From contig OZ023264.1 of NCBI GenBank assembly GCA_964006375.1, forward strand, positions 177,354,010-177,418,009: a stretch of 64,000 bases of DNA, given 5' to 3'. A model generated the notes under the pieces. That model searched no databases. It had not been told where the DNA came from and saw nothing but the letters and a program-made list of their open reading frames with translations. The translations under genes and the position numbers were made by a program. Below are positions 1 through 14,000 of the stretch, one piece after another (the first letter of the stretch is position 1; every line of letters begins with the position of its first letter). This stretch comes from Tillus elongatus (lineage: Eukaryota > Arthropoda > Insecta > Coleoptera > Cleridae).

Positions 1-82
1 AACCTATGGACTCATCATCTGGGGATGCAGCCGGGCGTCTCGGAGGTGTTAATTTTAAAGAAGGCAGTCAGGTCAGGTCAGG
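1..82 (+). pseudogene. 3' scrap of a LINE reverse transcriptase
   Basis: Frame 2 reads YGLIIWGCS, the typical motif after the RT thumb in Jockey/CR1-type LINEs. It runs into three TCAGG units at 68-82. The copy is truncated by the window edge and shows no larger open frame. Confidence 0.45.
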
Positions 83-179
83 TTGTGTAGTTTTAGTCGA
101 ATAAAGTTTGACTTGAATGATTGAAATGTCAAAATATGATAACTATAGAGCACTTATAATCTGGAAGTAGAACCAATGC

Positions 180-1548
180 AACTAACTTTTGTCCAATATG
201 TATTCAGTCTGCAATTTCCAAGCTTTTCGTGAAGATCGTGTTGCCGCAGCTTGCATTTGTCTTCAAGAATGTGATAACTACCAGACAGCTTGGTTTCTTC
301 AGTGGCGAACGTTTTCCTATACACAGACTATATACTCAAATCTCTAAACAGAGGTGACAGTGTCAATGCTATTTATACGGACTTTAGCAAAGCATTTGAT
401 ACGGTTGACCACGAGATTCTAGTCAACAAACTGCAAAAATATGGTGTTAGTGGAATGGCACTCAGGTGGTTGGAGTCGTATCTGGTGGGTAGACGGCTGC
501 AGGTGAGAATCAGTGGCCATCTTTCCGGGGGATACGATGTTTTCTCGGGAGTCCCACAGGGTTCTCACTTGGGTCCCATACTTTTCAACATCTTCATCAA
601 CGACATTGGCGACAACTTCGAGTCAGAATTTCTCCTCTACGCTGATGACCTAAAAATCTACAGACGCATTGAAAACCCAAGTGACGCCGATTCACTCCAG
701 CGGGATCTCGACAGGTTGAGCAGCTGGTATCAAAAATAAGCTCAGCCTCAACATAGAGAAGTGTACATGTATGTCCTTTTCACGTTCAACCGTATTACTT
801 ATTTCCTGGATGGCCAACTTCTCCAGGAAACCATGTCCACCAAAGACCTGTCTGTCATTATCGACAACAAGCTTACATTCCATCAGCACCTAGACAAGAT
901 TACCCTTCAGGCGTACCGTACCATAGGTTTCATTACTAGATCGGGCGGGGATTTCGAGAACATTCACACTTTAATCCGACTCTACTCATCGCTGGTAATG
1001 CCCATCCTGAATTACTGTTTGCTAGTATGGTCTCCTTCTCCAAAATACAGATCAACCAAATTGAGCGAGTACAGTCGAGATTCATCAAACAAATATCATA
1101 TTGTATGCACAATGGTAATAAACTCAGCCATGACGAAATCTGTGCCCAACTTAATATCAACAGCCTGTCAAATCTTAGAATAGTCACAGACCTAACATAC
1201 TTCTACAAGGTTATCAATGGACTTATTGACTCGCCTGCGAGTCTGGGACTATTTGGACTCATCTGCCCTAGACCTGGGTTGAGAACATCTCGACTGACTG
1301 AAACTATCAAAACATTGAAAGGCTACGTGCATTATGGACCACATAACAGAATAGCTGGTGTTGTCAATGAATACTGTGAGAGCATTGATTTTTTTGGAAA
1401 TAATCTGTCCTCGTTCAAGTCAGGCGTCAGGTATTGCAGAACTGATAATTGTTTCATTATATAGTCCTGTTACTCACCACCCTTGTTGCTTGTCTTCCTC
1501 TTCTTTATGTATAAAGCCGATTGGTGTATAACTTAGTAAATAAATAAA
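180..1548 (+). pseudogene. Decayed Jockey/CR1-like LINE reverse transcriptase fragment
   Basis: Three frame-shifted pieces (about 180-739, 761-1183, 1027-1464) carry RT motif A ([16 protein letters not shown]), motif B (SGVPQGSHLGPILFNIFIND), motif C ([10 protein letters not shown]) and the C-terminal LNYCLLVWSP-type segment. The 3' end is AT-rich, with taaataaataaat near 1538. The family resembles the intact element at 9777-13268. It is 5' truncated, without endonuclease, and not functional. Confidence 0.8.
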
Positions 1549-1803
1549 TCAGCCAGCAGCAGAGCATAACGATTTGCAGTCGTACTTGTATATTATTTGT
1601 AATCTTAATTAACGTAACATTAAAAGTGGAGAGATGTATTGGAAATAAAATATTTCCAACTTTCCTCAATGGGTGATCATTAAATTTTTAATACGAAATC
1701 AATAAGAAAAATCACTAACACAGGATGCAAAATAGATTTAATTCACTCTTCTCCTCTTGTATCTAATTTTTGGCTCTAACATGTCTTGTTTTGTTTTTTT
1801 AAG

Positions 1804-2001
1804 GGTGACTTAGAATTATGCGACCCCAACGATACGACTTTGAACTCGCCAGACATGGAGGACGGGGGCAAAGTCGTCATTGTTGGTGTGTGTGCTATGG
1901 CTAAGAAGTCGCAGAGCAAGCCGATGAAGGAAATACTGACACGGTTGCAGGAATTTGAGTATATTAAAGTAATTGTTTTCCCAGAAGACGTAATTTTACA
2001 G
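1804..2001 (+). CDS. PPIP5K: PPIP5K exon 1 of the window
   Basis: The exon follows a T-rich tract and AAG acceptor and ends at CAG|gtaaga in phase 0. It encodes the start of the pre-ATP-grasp domain ([19 protein letters not shown], then EDVILQ). An in-frame ATG at 1855 precedes this core by five residues, but the reading frame is open back to the acceptor, so upstream coding exons are likely. Confidence 0.93.
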
Positions 2002-5000
2002 GTAAGACACTTTATTTAAAAAATTAAAACAATGAACTTACACAGGGTGAGAGAATATTTTGATTGTTTATTTTTGGTATCTCACAAACTCTCAGTTATA
2101 TAAAAGTTGTATAGTTATGGCGAAAATATGTAGCCATTTAGGTTAGGTTAGGTTAGGATTGATTGTGAGTGGGCCATACCGGTCCCTCCACCGTGACCAT
2201 AAGGTCTAATGTGGCTCACGCCTAATAGTCTATATTTCGCCCAATAAAGCCAGTCTCCTCCAGAGGTCGGTAATCTTTGTGGGCGAAAGTTGATCCAGAT
2301 CCTCCAGAGCAAGCTTTATCTTGCCAAAAAGCAGGTATCTAGTCCTGTCCGCTGCCGTACAGGAACACAGTATGTGCTCTGCTGTCTCGTCACTCTCCAT
2401 ACACAGCCGGCACCCGGTCTCCTGACCGACTCCAATACGGTGCATGTGGTGGCGCAAGCGGCAGTGTCCTGTATATAGGCCGACTAGAGTACTCAGTTGT
2501 TGTCTGTTTAACTCTAGAAGTTTTTTAGCCCTTGACTCAGACAGGCCATTTATGAAGGCCTTAGAGTGAGCTAATCCTGGAAGATTTTGCCAATACTGGA
2601 TTGTCATTCTTTCTGTCCAGGTCTTTAAGGTGAGTTTTGCTGTGCATGATGTTATCCCCAGCACAGGTTCTGGTCCGACAAAGTCTCTCTGGGCACCACT
2701 CCTGGCAAGCGTGTCGGCCGCAACATTACCCTCATGGTCCGAGTGACCCGGTATCCAGACCAGCGACACCTCATTACAGCTGCCCAGTTCGTTAAGGGCA
2801 GATTTACAACTCCATACCGATTTTGAATTACACCGGTAGGAACCAAGAGCCTTTATTGCAGCTTTGCTATCTTTTTTTTTTTTTTAATTTCAACAACACT
2901 CCACGAGGGCTTACAGCCTAAATACTATCGTACCGTGGGTGTTGACAGGGAGGAAAGAGGCAACTTGTTAATTCTGGACTTGAAGGTTTGGAGGCTCGGA
3001 GGAGCAGGAAACACATGTGCCGGCAAGGAATTCCACAACTTGGAAGTCCTCGGGACAAAAGAGCGGGCATAACAAGAAGTTCTATGTCTGGTGACCTGGA
3101 CAGTAAAAGGGTGCATTAGCTCTGTTCCCCTGGTAGATCTGTTGGGGGCAGCAGGTGGGGGAACTATGGAGGAAAGCTCCTCTGAGCAGTGCCCGTGCAG
3201 ATATCTATAAAATAGAGAGAGGTCACCAACGGCGGCACGTCGGTGGGCAAGGGATGGCAGCCTTTGGGTGAGGGTAGGGTCACCGATGAGACGTATAGCT
3301 CTCTTTTCAATGGAGTCCAGGATAGCGAGTGTAGAAGCGGCAGCTGCACCTCAGATGTGGGAGCAGTATTCGAGGTTTGGCCTTATTTGTGAAGTATATA
3401 AGGTATAGAGATTAGCTGGATTAGCTGTATATATCTTTATCGATTTGTGTGTGCACTGGTTTTTTATACTTTCCCTTGCACACATCTCGATGGCATACAC
3501 TTCTGCCTGGTGTATGGTAGTTTTAGCTAAATTTATGGTTTAACGGTCTATAATTTTTAGCTATTTTTCGTAGAAAAAAATCGGTAATGGGTAGACCGCA
3601 CCTTTTGAATTTTAAAAAGATTTCTTCAGATGAGTGCAAGCTAGGGCCCCTAGAATCCATATCTGGGTTTAGTTTCAGTTTTATCTGTTTACATATATAA
3701 GGGGTGACACATTTCTACGGTAAAGCTTAGTATAATTGTTATTATAAAAATACGAGAAAAAATTGTATATGTTAATTATACGGTGTCTTGAGCTACATCT
3801 TATAAAATTATTTTGACAATCATAGGTGGCCCATAAGTTGTTGGTGACACCTACAATTTTTTTCCGAACATGCCTGCTATTTTTGCATTTTTTCATCGAA
3901 ATATGATGCATGTTTATAAGAAAAATCGGGACGCAGTAAGTGCGTTTTGGTAGCGAATTTTCATTAAATGCTTCAAATTCCAATAACTCAATTTGCTAGT
4001 AACCTAAGGTTCGTTGGCTAGGAAACCAGTTTTCTCAGAAACATGTTAAATTTATTTTCGGAAAATTTTTGTACATTTTCAAACAATTAGTTTTTTTGAA
4101 AAAATATGGTACATTATTTCTACTATATGGGTTATACCGGTAACCAAATTAATGCCTGCCTGCTTTAAACACAGATATTTCCTATTAAAAATATGTTTAT
4201 GCAAATTCACTTCCATAATCCACTTGCTGCGTCCAGACTTTTTAAGTTATGAAAAGTTTTTCTAATAAATTTGTGCAGATATTGAAATAATCTGTTGCAG
4301 ATTGAAACAGATTTAATACACTTTTTATAACTGACAGATTAGATCTTATCAAGACAACAACTTCTATTTATTTCTGGAATTATTATTACTCTAATTTTTT
4401 TATCTCCTTCAAAATCGTATTCATGTGCTAATATCTTAGTATTTAATGTTTACGCTGTCACTTATATCCGTTCTTTTAATATTTCAGAAACCTGTTGATG
4501 AATGGCCAGTCTGTGATTGTCTGATATCATTCCATTCCAAAGGATTTCCTTTGGATAAAGCTATACAATATGCTCAGCTACACAAACCATATGTTATTAA
4601 TAACTTGCATATGCAATATGATATCCAAGACAGAAGAAAAGTATATTCGATTCTGGAATCTGAAGGCATTGAAATACCTAGATATGCAGTATTAGATAGA
4701 GATTGTCCAGATCCAAAACGTAAGTACCTCAACTATAATGATGCCTCATGGCCTGGATTGTATGGGAGAGTGGGGCACGTTCGGACACTAAATTCACATG
4801 TGATTTTTGTTTCTACCAAAAGATTGCGGATTATTTTATACGCAACCTTTTATACATTCATTGGAATGATAGTATCTGCAGCACAAATTTGAGTTAACAG
4901 GTGTAATTTGCATGCAGGGGCACTTTTTGACGACATATGGGGCACTTTTTGATGACATATGGGGCACTTTTTGACAACATATGGGGCACTTTTTGACAGC

Positions 5001-8000
5001 ATATGGGGCACTTTTTGACGACATATGGGGCGCTTTTTGACGACATATGGGGCGCTTTTTGACGACATATGGGGCACTTTTTGACAACATATGGGGCACT
5101 TTTTGACGAATAATAACAGCACATTTTTTTAAATTAATTTAGTAATCCACATGTGTTATTGAAAGACATGTTTTTCTGTGGGAACTTTAATAGAAAAGTA
5201 AACTTATATTCCCTTAAAACAAATTTAGTTTGTCAAAACAGGTAAATCTACTTCTATTGAATGTTGATGTTATTGAAATTCACTAAAAACTTCAAAAATC
5301 CAGCTTGTCTAGTTGTTCCCTTGATAATTGTTGGTTTTGGAAGTTTATATATGTCTTCTCATTTTACTAGGGAAAAATGATCTTTTGAAAGAAAACCCTG
5401 GTCACCTTTTTCCAGATAAATTGTACATAATCAACTGGCTTTAAATATTCTGCAATGACCTCCAGGACTTTGCCAACAAAATGCTTCAAGATCTTTTTCG
5501 TAGCAGTCTTCACAAGGATATAATATTATGTTCCTATATGCATCACACATTTTACTTTAGAAAGGATCTACTCTTTCATCGAAGTCTTTGTTGAAAAGAC
5601 TATCTACGTCTGAATCATAAAATATTTTTCTCTTTCTCTTCACTACTTAAATTATGAAATTTCTTCTGTTTCTTACCTTTTTTTTTTGCCGGGAAAACTT
5701 GCCTTTCCACTTTTTTTAGGTGATTCTTTTCTTCTCTTGTCATTCTCTTGCTCGTCCATGCGATTCTTGTCATGTGAAAAAGTATACATTTTTGAACTAT
5801 CTGCTTTTTCTCTCATTCCATGACAACATTCATCTTTAGGATACGGTGTCCTGGAGTATTTCTGTGGTGTTTATGAATCCCTTGAACATTCATGATTTGG
5901 ACCACTAGATCTATAGCCTCTCAATTAAAAGTGGAAGCTTTTCCCCTCTGGATCAGTCAGAGGTTTCACAATTTGGTGATTAATCAGTGTGATCAGTCAG
6001 TAACATTATCCATCAGAAAATCGTCATCAGCAAACACTAAACTTGGCTAAATTCCTGCTGTATTAAATCCCTTTATTATGTCTGCTGGTGTGAATGTTTA
6101 CAAATATGGATCTTCAATAGTTTTGGAATGCCTTGAATTCTTAACGCCTTACCTGCATTACTGATCATGTAATTGTTGAAAGGTGAAAAGATAGCAACCA
6201 GAGAAATGTGGTTATCCATGATCAATAAGATTGGATTTTCCTTTGGGCAGTTGGTATGTTTCTTGATATGCTTCAATATGGAAAGAAGTAATTCAGTTGT
6301 CATCCATCCTGTTTTGAAATCAAATGCTACTGCATTAGGTGCTGTACCCTAATAAATAACCATCCTCGATTCTCTGTCTTGAAAAGATGTACACTGGAGG
6401 AAAACTCATTCCACAGTGCCTTCCGCTTTACAGTATTTAGCTGTATTACCCTGTTGCTCGGAAACTTCTTAGCTTTTCTGCGCCTTGAGTATACTGTAAA
6501 AGAGGAAGTCTGTTGCAGAGAAACTGAGAAGTTTACAAGTAGCTGCAAGGAGCAGCAGATCATTAAGGATTTGAAACGGAGATACCAACCTCAAATACAA
6601 TAACTTTTTTCGGCAACCGTCCGGGAAGTACCCACTTCCCGAACGCTTTTTCTTTGAGAAAGTAGCATTTCTCCAGCCTAGTCCGGGAAGTACGTACTTC
6701 CCGGACTAGGCCGGGAAGAATCACATCGTTGTTGTCATTGTGAATATAAATATTAATATAAATAAGAATTAGAATGTTTCTGTTAGTACCTATCTTCTGT
6801 TCAAATTTCAATATTTAATACAGATAAGAATTAAAATGTTCGAAATTTTGTTCAAATGTGTCTCATTGATTTGTTATTCTACATGGTTACTGAAAAAATA
6901 GTGTACGCAACACGTCCGAAAACAGTTTTTTTGGACTCGCAGACTTCCGGGACTCGCCTACGGCTCGTCCTAGAATTTTGTCGACTCGTCCAAAAAAACA
7001 GTATTTTCCGGGCTTGTAACGTAAATTACTATTAATTACAACATAGTAATACTTCATAATACAATAGACAGAAGATCCTCAAATGCAGAAATCCTATAAA
7101 TAGACAATGAGATCCAACTCAACTATTAATGAACAAAGGAATAGCTCATGCAGAGAAAGACACTTGCATCCAAGTAAAAAGTAACCAACCAACGCCCCAG
7201 ACAAGAAAATATAAAAGGGCAATTACCAAAACTTCTCGTTCACTTCTCATCACCGCTTAGCCTGAGTCACTTCTTGCTATGTTTATTATATTATTTATAT
7301 CACACTTACGTTGATATTATTATTTCATTATCACGGAACTTATATTATAAAAAAAATTAAGTGTAATATGTAGAAGTCAAATAAATAGTTTTTAAAAAGT
7401 CTTTCGTGTTAATCAATCAGTTAACTCGAGATTTCTCAGAAGTACAACGTAAAGCCAGAGCGAGCCTTTAAGATTATCTTCTCTGATCATATTTTACATG
7501 TTTCAGAACACGAACTAGTGGAATCGGAAGATCATGTGGAAGTAAATGGAGTAATATTCAATAAGCCGTTTGTTGAGAAACCTGTATCTGCTGAAGATCA
7601 CAATATTTATATTTACTACCCTACGTCGGCTGGTGGGGGCAGCCAAAGACTGTTTCGAAAGGTTAGTGTTGAAATTCAATAATAATGTTATTTTAGTTTC
7701 TTGTGTTTATGATATTTGAAGCATATTGTCATATCAGATGTGTTAATCAATTAGCTGTAATGCCAAATAATACTCTTATTTCTGAGTGACAGCATTAAAG
7801 TTATCATAAAAAATAGGCTTTTTTGTTTCAATATTATATCTGAAACGACTTTTAAAAGCAGTTTTAAATCTGTTATCTACAATGGTCAGTCATTTTATCT
7901 TGTGACGGAAGTTTTCAGTTGCTAATATGAAAAAATTAAAGCAATTATTTAAATAGAAACAGCACTTATAAATTATATACAGTGTAACTTCTATTTAACG

Positions 8001-11000
8001 AATATGCAAGATCCGCAAAAAAAACTCGTTATATAGAAAATTCGTTATATAGAAAATGGTTAATCTTGCAGGTTAGATGGTTGAGTTTGTGCGCATGTGC
8101 AGAACAAACAGTAATATTTTTTTAAATCGTATTTTCCTTGCCCTAATTTGTTAGGGATTTATACCGGATGTATAATTGTTGTTCAAGGTATTAAGAGGAA
8201 TCACGTGCAGACATAAATATCAAAAGAAATTTATTATTTACCTTTACATAATGCATTTACATAGAGTAATTCATTCCTTGGGCGCAACATGTATGTAATC
8301 CGTAATTTTCTTTTGGCTAGTCCTACTGAAAATTGTGTGATTTTCATAAAAAACTTCGCATTTCTTCAGCGAATTAAACACACCTTCCGGAACACTGTCA
8401 CAATATTGCAGAACTAAACGACACGTTATGAAAGCCTGAAGCGCTTGTTCACGGGAAGGTTTTTCAACCGGTTGCTCTTGTAAGTTATCGGATTCGTCAC
8501 TATCCTGTTCTTCTTCACATCTCACACTATTCAAAATGTCTTCCTCACTAGGATATCCATTGGTAACAACATTAGAATCTATGTCAACATATTCAGCAAG
8601 AGTAATATTATAAAAATTTCCTGATGATTTCACCACATTCCAAACATGATTTAGTTGAGAGAGTGGCAGCTCATCTTCCTCATTCCATTCTTCATTTGTC
8701 TACACCTTGCTCAAATCCCGCCGAAAACAATTTTTAATGGTACCCTCGTCTACGTCATTCATCCAAACTTTGGAAAGCTTTGAAATGCAATCCCTAAGAT
8801 TTATTGCAGTTTGTGGGTTCCGATTTGATTCTAATTTATAGACAGTCTTCATCAATATTCTTTTTCTATAATGGAATTTTAGATTTTTGATGATTCGTTG
8901 ATCCATAGGCTGCAATTTTGCTGTTAAATTAGGCGGCAGAAATACAAGCCTCACGTTTTTCAGCGATACTGGGAGGATGTACAGGACAGTTGTCAACAAT
9001 GAGAACAATTTTTCTATTTTCCCGGCTCATGCGTTTATCGATCTTCTTGATCCATTTCTTAAAGATATCACCAGTCATCCAAGCTTTTGTGTTGAAATTG
9101 TAATCCATGTCTAATGATTTTGTTCCTCTAAAACAACGCGGATTTTTGGATTTTCCTATCACCAGCAATTTAAGTTTTTCACTTCCAGTCGTATTAGAAC
9201 CCATTAGAACGGTGATTCTTTCTTTGCTCTGTTTTCCTCCGAAGCACTTGTCATTTTTGAAAGCTAATGTTCTGTTCAGCAAACATAAAAGAGACCCAGT
9301 TCATCCACGTTGAAAACATCCTTGGGTCTATATTCCTCCATGAGTTTCTTTAAAACATTTTGTCTCCAATTTTCAGAGTCTGTATCACTCACATCAGCAC
9401 TTTCTTCACAAATGATCTTTTCTGCTATCCCGTGACATCTCTTAAATTTGTCTAGCCATCCGGTGCTAGCAGTAAATTCGGTGTGTCCAAGAGATCTAGC
9501 AAATTTCAAAGCTTTTTCTTTGATGATAGTACCTAATATCAGCATACGTTTTTCACGCAACATTTGCACCCATTTCAGGACCGTATTGTCTATATCTTCA
9601 TAGACACACAATTTTACGCATTTTGTATCCGATAACCTACCAGTTTCAACTGCATTTGAAATGAGCGCCCGATTTTTGTGAATTGTAGATAAACTGCTGG
9701 CAGGTATTCCATACTTCTGGGCGACGTCTTCTCAATACCGCTGTCGACGTCATTAAGAATTTTCATTTTATCATTCAAAATTCAAAAACACTTTAATGAA
9801 TTCTTCATCCATGAATGAAATCGGCAAACAAACAATTATAAGCAATAGTACAAAAACAGTAGAACAAACTAATTCTACTGATGGACTACAACATCGAAAA
9901 GTCACAGAAAAAAATTATCAGAAACGAAATTTTGCGAAGATTATTATCGGTACTGGAAATACTCAATCAGAAGATCAATTTCTGAGAACAGCACCAAAAC
10001 GAAATCCAACTAATCAAAAAGTGGCAATACACGTTACTCGACTCCATCCAGAGACAACTGAAGAAGAGTTGAGTAACTACGTAAAGAATAATTTTCAGCT
10101 GACCACTGAGATAGAGAAACTTCCTTCGAGATATCCAACAATCTATAGTTCATTCAAAGTTTCTACTACCAAGCCTTGTCTTGAAAAGCTGCTGAATCCT
10201 GACAAATGGTGTGAAGGTGTTGCTGTCAGAGTATTCAGGGAAGGTAGACCGATGGGAGTTGGTGAGGAAAATAGAGCACAAAGAGTGGATATGGAAAAAA
10301 ACCGGCAAGAGTTTACTCAAATGATCCCTCATCAGTGATAAAATTATATTATCAAAATGTACGTGGACTGAGGACGAAACTAAGAGATCTTTTACTGGCT
10401 ACGGAGAAATCGGAGTATGATCTGATTCTCTTTACAGAGTCTGGACTTAATGAAAATTTTTTTGATAGTGAATTAGGATTAGACGATTTTTTAGTGTATA
10501 GATGTGATAGAAGTAAAAATACTAGTGTACATAGATATCTAGGGGGTGTTTTAATAGCTGTGAAATCATCAATTCCATCTATAGAACTGTCTCTTAATGA
10601 AGAAACTATCGAACACAAAATGGTTTTGATTTCATGGGATTCATTAAGGATTTTGATAAGTCTTGTTTATATTCCTCCTGATTCATCGGTTGAAATATAC
10701 GAAAAATATGTCTCTAGTGTGGAAGATGTTCTGAGTTTAGTTAATTATGACTATGTTTTAATGGCTGGAGACTTCAACCTTCCTGGAGTAAATTGGTTAA
10801 ACGATGAATATGGATCAATGGCAGTTGGGCATGTGTCTCAGAAATGTAAGATTCTATCGGACGTAGCTGCTTACTGGGGACTGTATCAGATTAACTCTAT
10901 TAGTAATATTTTTGGAGACTATTTGGACTTAGTTTTTTCTAATATGGTAAGGTTCAATGTATCAGTTGCTGAACCATTTCTGAAATTGGACAAGTATCAT

Positions 11001-14000
11001 CCTGCGCTAGAGATAAACCTAGGTGTCTGTAGAAAAAATCTTGATTTGATAGACTATGACTATTTATATTATAATTTTGATAGGGCAGATTTCATTGGCA
11101 TCAATTATTATTTATCTAATGTTAATTGGGATAGTTTGTTAGATTCTGAAAACCTCAATGTAATGATGGATTGTTTTTATGATGTTCTCTTTGTAGCCAT
11201 TGATTTGTTTGTTCCCAAATGTAGAACTAGAAATAGAAAGTTTCCACACTGGTATTCCGCAGACTTGAGACAACTTGTTATTGACAAAAAAATAGCACAC
11301 AAAAATTATAAAATTAGCAACTCTCAATATCATTATAGTATTTTTAGTAGATTAAGAGAACAGTGTAAAAATGTTTCTAAGATTTGTTATAATGACTATA
11401 TAAATAATATTCAAACAGCCATAAACGTAGATAGTAAGAGTTTTTGGAGATATGTTAGATCAAAGCAAAACAAATTCGGTATTCCTAAAGTAATGAAATA
11501 TAATGACACACAGATAGATGATGTAGATAAAATTGTTGGCTCATTCTCAGATTTTTTTGGGTCAGTTTATAACAATTATAACAATAGTGTTTCTGTAGAT
11601 TGTAGTGAAGAGTTCTCTCATAATGCGATCATGGGTGTAATGAGGATAGAAATAATGGAAGTGTTTGATGCCATTGCGCAGCTTGATAATAACTTAGGTG
11701 CTGGTCCAGATTTGATTCCTGTAAGCTTTTTAAAGCAATGTAAATGTATCTTATCGGATATTCTTGCTAAGATCTTTAATTTGTCACTACAGTTGGGTGT
11801 TTTCCCAAATGCTTGGAAGATATCGTTCTTGGATCCACTCCATAAAGAGGGTGACATATCTGATATAAAAAACTACAGATCTATAATAAAGAATAGTTTA
11901 ATTCCCAAGATATTTGAAAATATTGTAATGAATAAACTAAGACCGTTTGTTGAAAGACAGTTAACTTTAAAGCAACACGGTTTCGTTAAAGGTAGATCCA
12001 CTGTTACAAACTTACTAATATATGAACATTACCTGTCTCGGGTCCTTGAGGAGAGAGGTCAACTCGATGTGATATATACCGATTTTTCAAAGGCTTTTGA
12101 TAAGATAGATCACCGAATCTTATTGATAAAGCTGCAAAAATTTGGAATTTTTGGAAATTTGTTGGCTTGGTTTGGGGACTTCTTGTCTAATAGAAAACAA
12201 ATAGTTAAAATAAAAAATTATCTATCTAAAGAGATCGATGTGACTTCGGGTGTGCCACAGGGCGGGCATCTCTCACCATTGCTCTTTAACATATTTGTTG
12301 ATGATGTGACTCGCTGCTTTGAATATGCAGATACACTTTTATATGCAGACGATCTGAAGATGTTTGTTGAGATTAAAACTCCTGAAGATAATTTGAAATT
12401 ACAGGCAGATATAGATAATTTGATCCAGTGGTGTAGGAATAATAATATGTTGTTAAATAAAAGTAAATGCTGCTATATACAATTTTCTAGATCGAAAAAT
12501 ATTTCAAATTTTGATTATAAAATGGAAGATACTGTCTTAAAAAAGGTTGATCAAATAAGAGATCTGGGGGTGTACTTTAGTAGTGATTTGACATTTTGTA
12601 AGCATATTGAATTAATTACAAATAAATCCTTGAAAATGCTGGGATTTTTGAAAAGAACATTGGCAGACTTCTCCGATGTAAACTGTTTAAAATCTGTGTA
12701 CTGTGCATATGTCAGATCTGTGCTTGAATACGGCAGCATTGTTTGGTCACCATTCTATCAGATACATAAAGATCTACTTGAAAGAGTTCAAAAAAGATTT
12801 CTTAGGTTTGTGGCATATAAGATGGGTATCGTAACTGACCAAATTGACTACTTACAACTTTATACTCAATTAAATTTGATTACTCTCGAACAACGAAGGG
12901 TTAATTTTGACCTTTGCTTTTTGTATAAATTGCTGAATGGTGTTGTAGATTCTCCTGACTTACTAGCTATGATTAAGCTTAGTGTTCCATCCAGAACCTT
13001 AAGACACCATGGTCTATTTAATGAGAGTTTCTATCGTGTTAATTATACTTTTCATTCTGCAGTTCCAAGAATCTGTAGAAATGCTAACAAATATTGTGAA
13101 AAAACTGATATTTTTTTTGTAAGCGTTGCTGAATTTAAAAGTGTGTTAGAAAATATTTTTTAGGTTCTTATTATTAGCTTGTTTATAGTTAATTTGATTT
13201 TTGGTTGTAAATTAATCTGTAAATTGGCTCAGACCGTTAATAAATTATTATTATTATTATTATTATTATAAAATGAGACACTTGCGTTTAGACATTTTTA
13301 CAGACAGAAAATTACATATAAGTTTTGTATAATGGTTCGACTGTTGCAACTAAACAGTTTGAAATTCAAATGTAGACTGAAAATACAGAATCTGCTTTTA
13401 TAGCCAAAATACAAACTGTAGAAAGAAACAAGGAAGTCATCCATTCACAAATCACATTTGCTAGGCTTATTGTTAGATAGACGTTTTGTCTAATATTATA
13501 TGCTTCAGAACAAATTTTAACGTAAATAAGCAAAGCACTATTTAGGCACGTATCAGCAGTCGTTAAGTGCTCACCCGTCATCAGTGACGTTTATGATGTT
13601 TTTTTTTACTTGCCGGACTTCTCTTAATACCAGGAAAGCCTCTGGCCTTAACGAGATCCCAGCAATTGTTCTCAAAAAATGCGCACCAGAACTTGCTCCT
13701 GTCCTGACTCGTCTGTTTCAGATATCTTACAATAGAGGCATATTCCTAGTAACTGGAAAACTGCTCGAGTACAACCCGTCCCCAAGAAAGGATCCAAAGC
13801 GCTTCCTAGCAACTACAAGGCTATTTCTCTCCTTTCAGTTATCTCTAAAGTGATGGAAAAGTATATAAACACCGAATTACTAAAATTTCTTGAAAAACAC
13901 AGTTTAATCCACGACAGGCAGTATGGATTCCGTCAGCGCATATCAACTGTCGACCTCCTTTCCTTTGTCACCCATCCTTAGAACAAGTCTATGGAACTAC

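Larger units (their letters stand above)
9777..13268 (+). mobile_element. Nearly complete Jockey/CR1-like LINE with intact ORF2
   Basis: It contains a 5'-truncated ORF1 (9796-10338) and an uninterrupted 942-codon ORF2, then a 3' UTR ending in a (TTA)n tail at 13240-13268. It is inserted next to or into the N-terminal coding part of the Tigger element. The base composition is AT-rich like the host intron. The target-site duplication could not be identified. Confidence 0.85.

Noticed and set aside
4836..5124. Three overlapping minus-strand frames of 76-90 codons with a repeating peptide
   Set aside because: They are the 22-bp tandem array read in its three frames; the 66-bp codon super-period happens to lack stops.
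6379..6811. Short frames on both strands around 6.4-6.8 kb
   Set aside because: No resemblance to known proteins, overlapping antisense pairs, and one runs through the palindrome.
13269..13630. Missing half of the Tigger element after the Jockey-like LINE
   Set aside because: No CAGTGTAAC-type terminus or HTH coding sequence was found on either strand.
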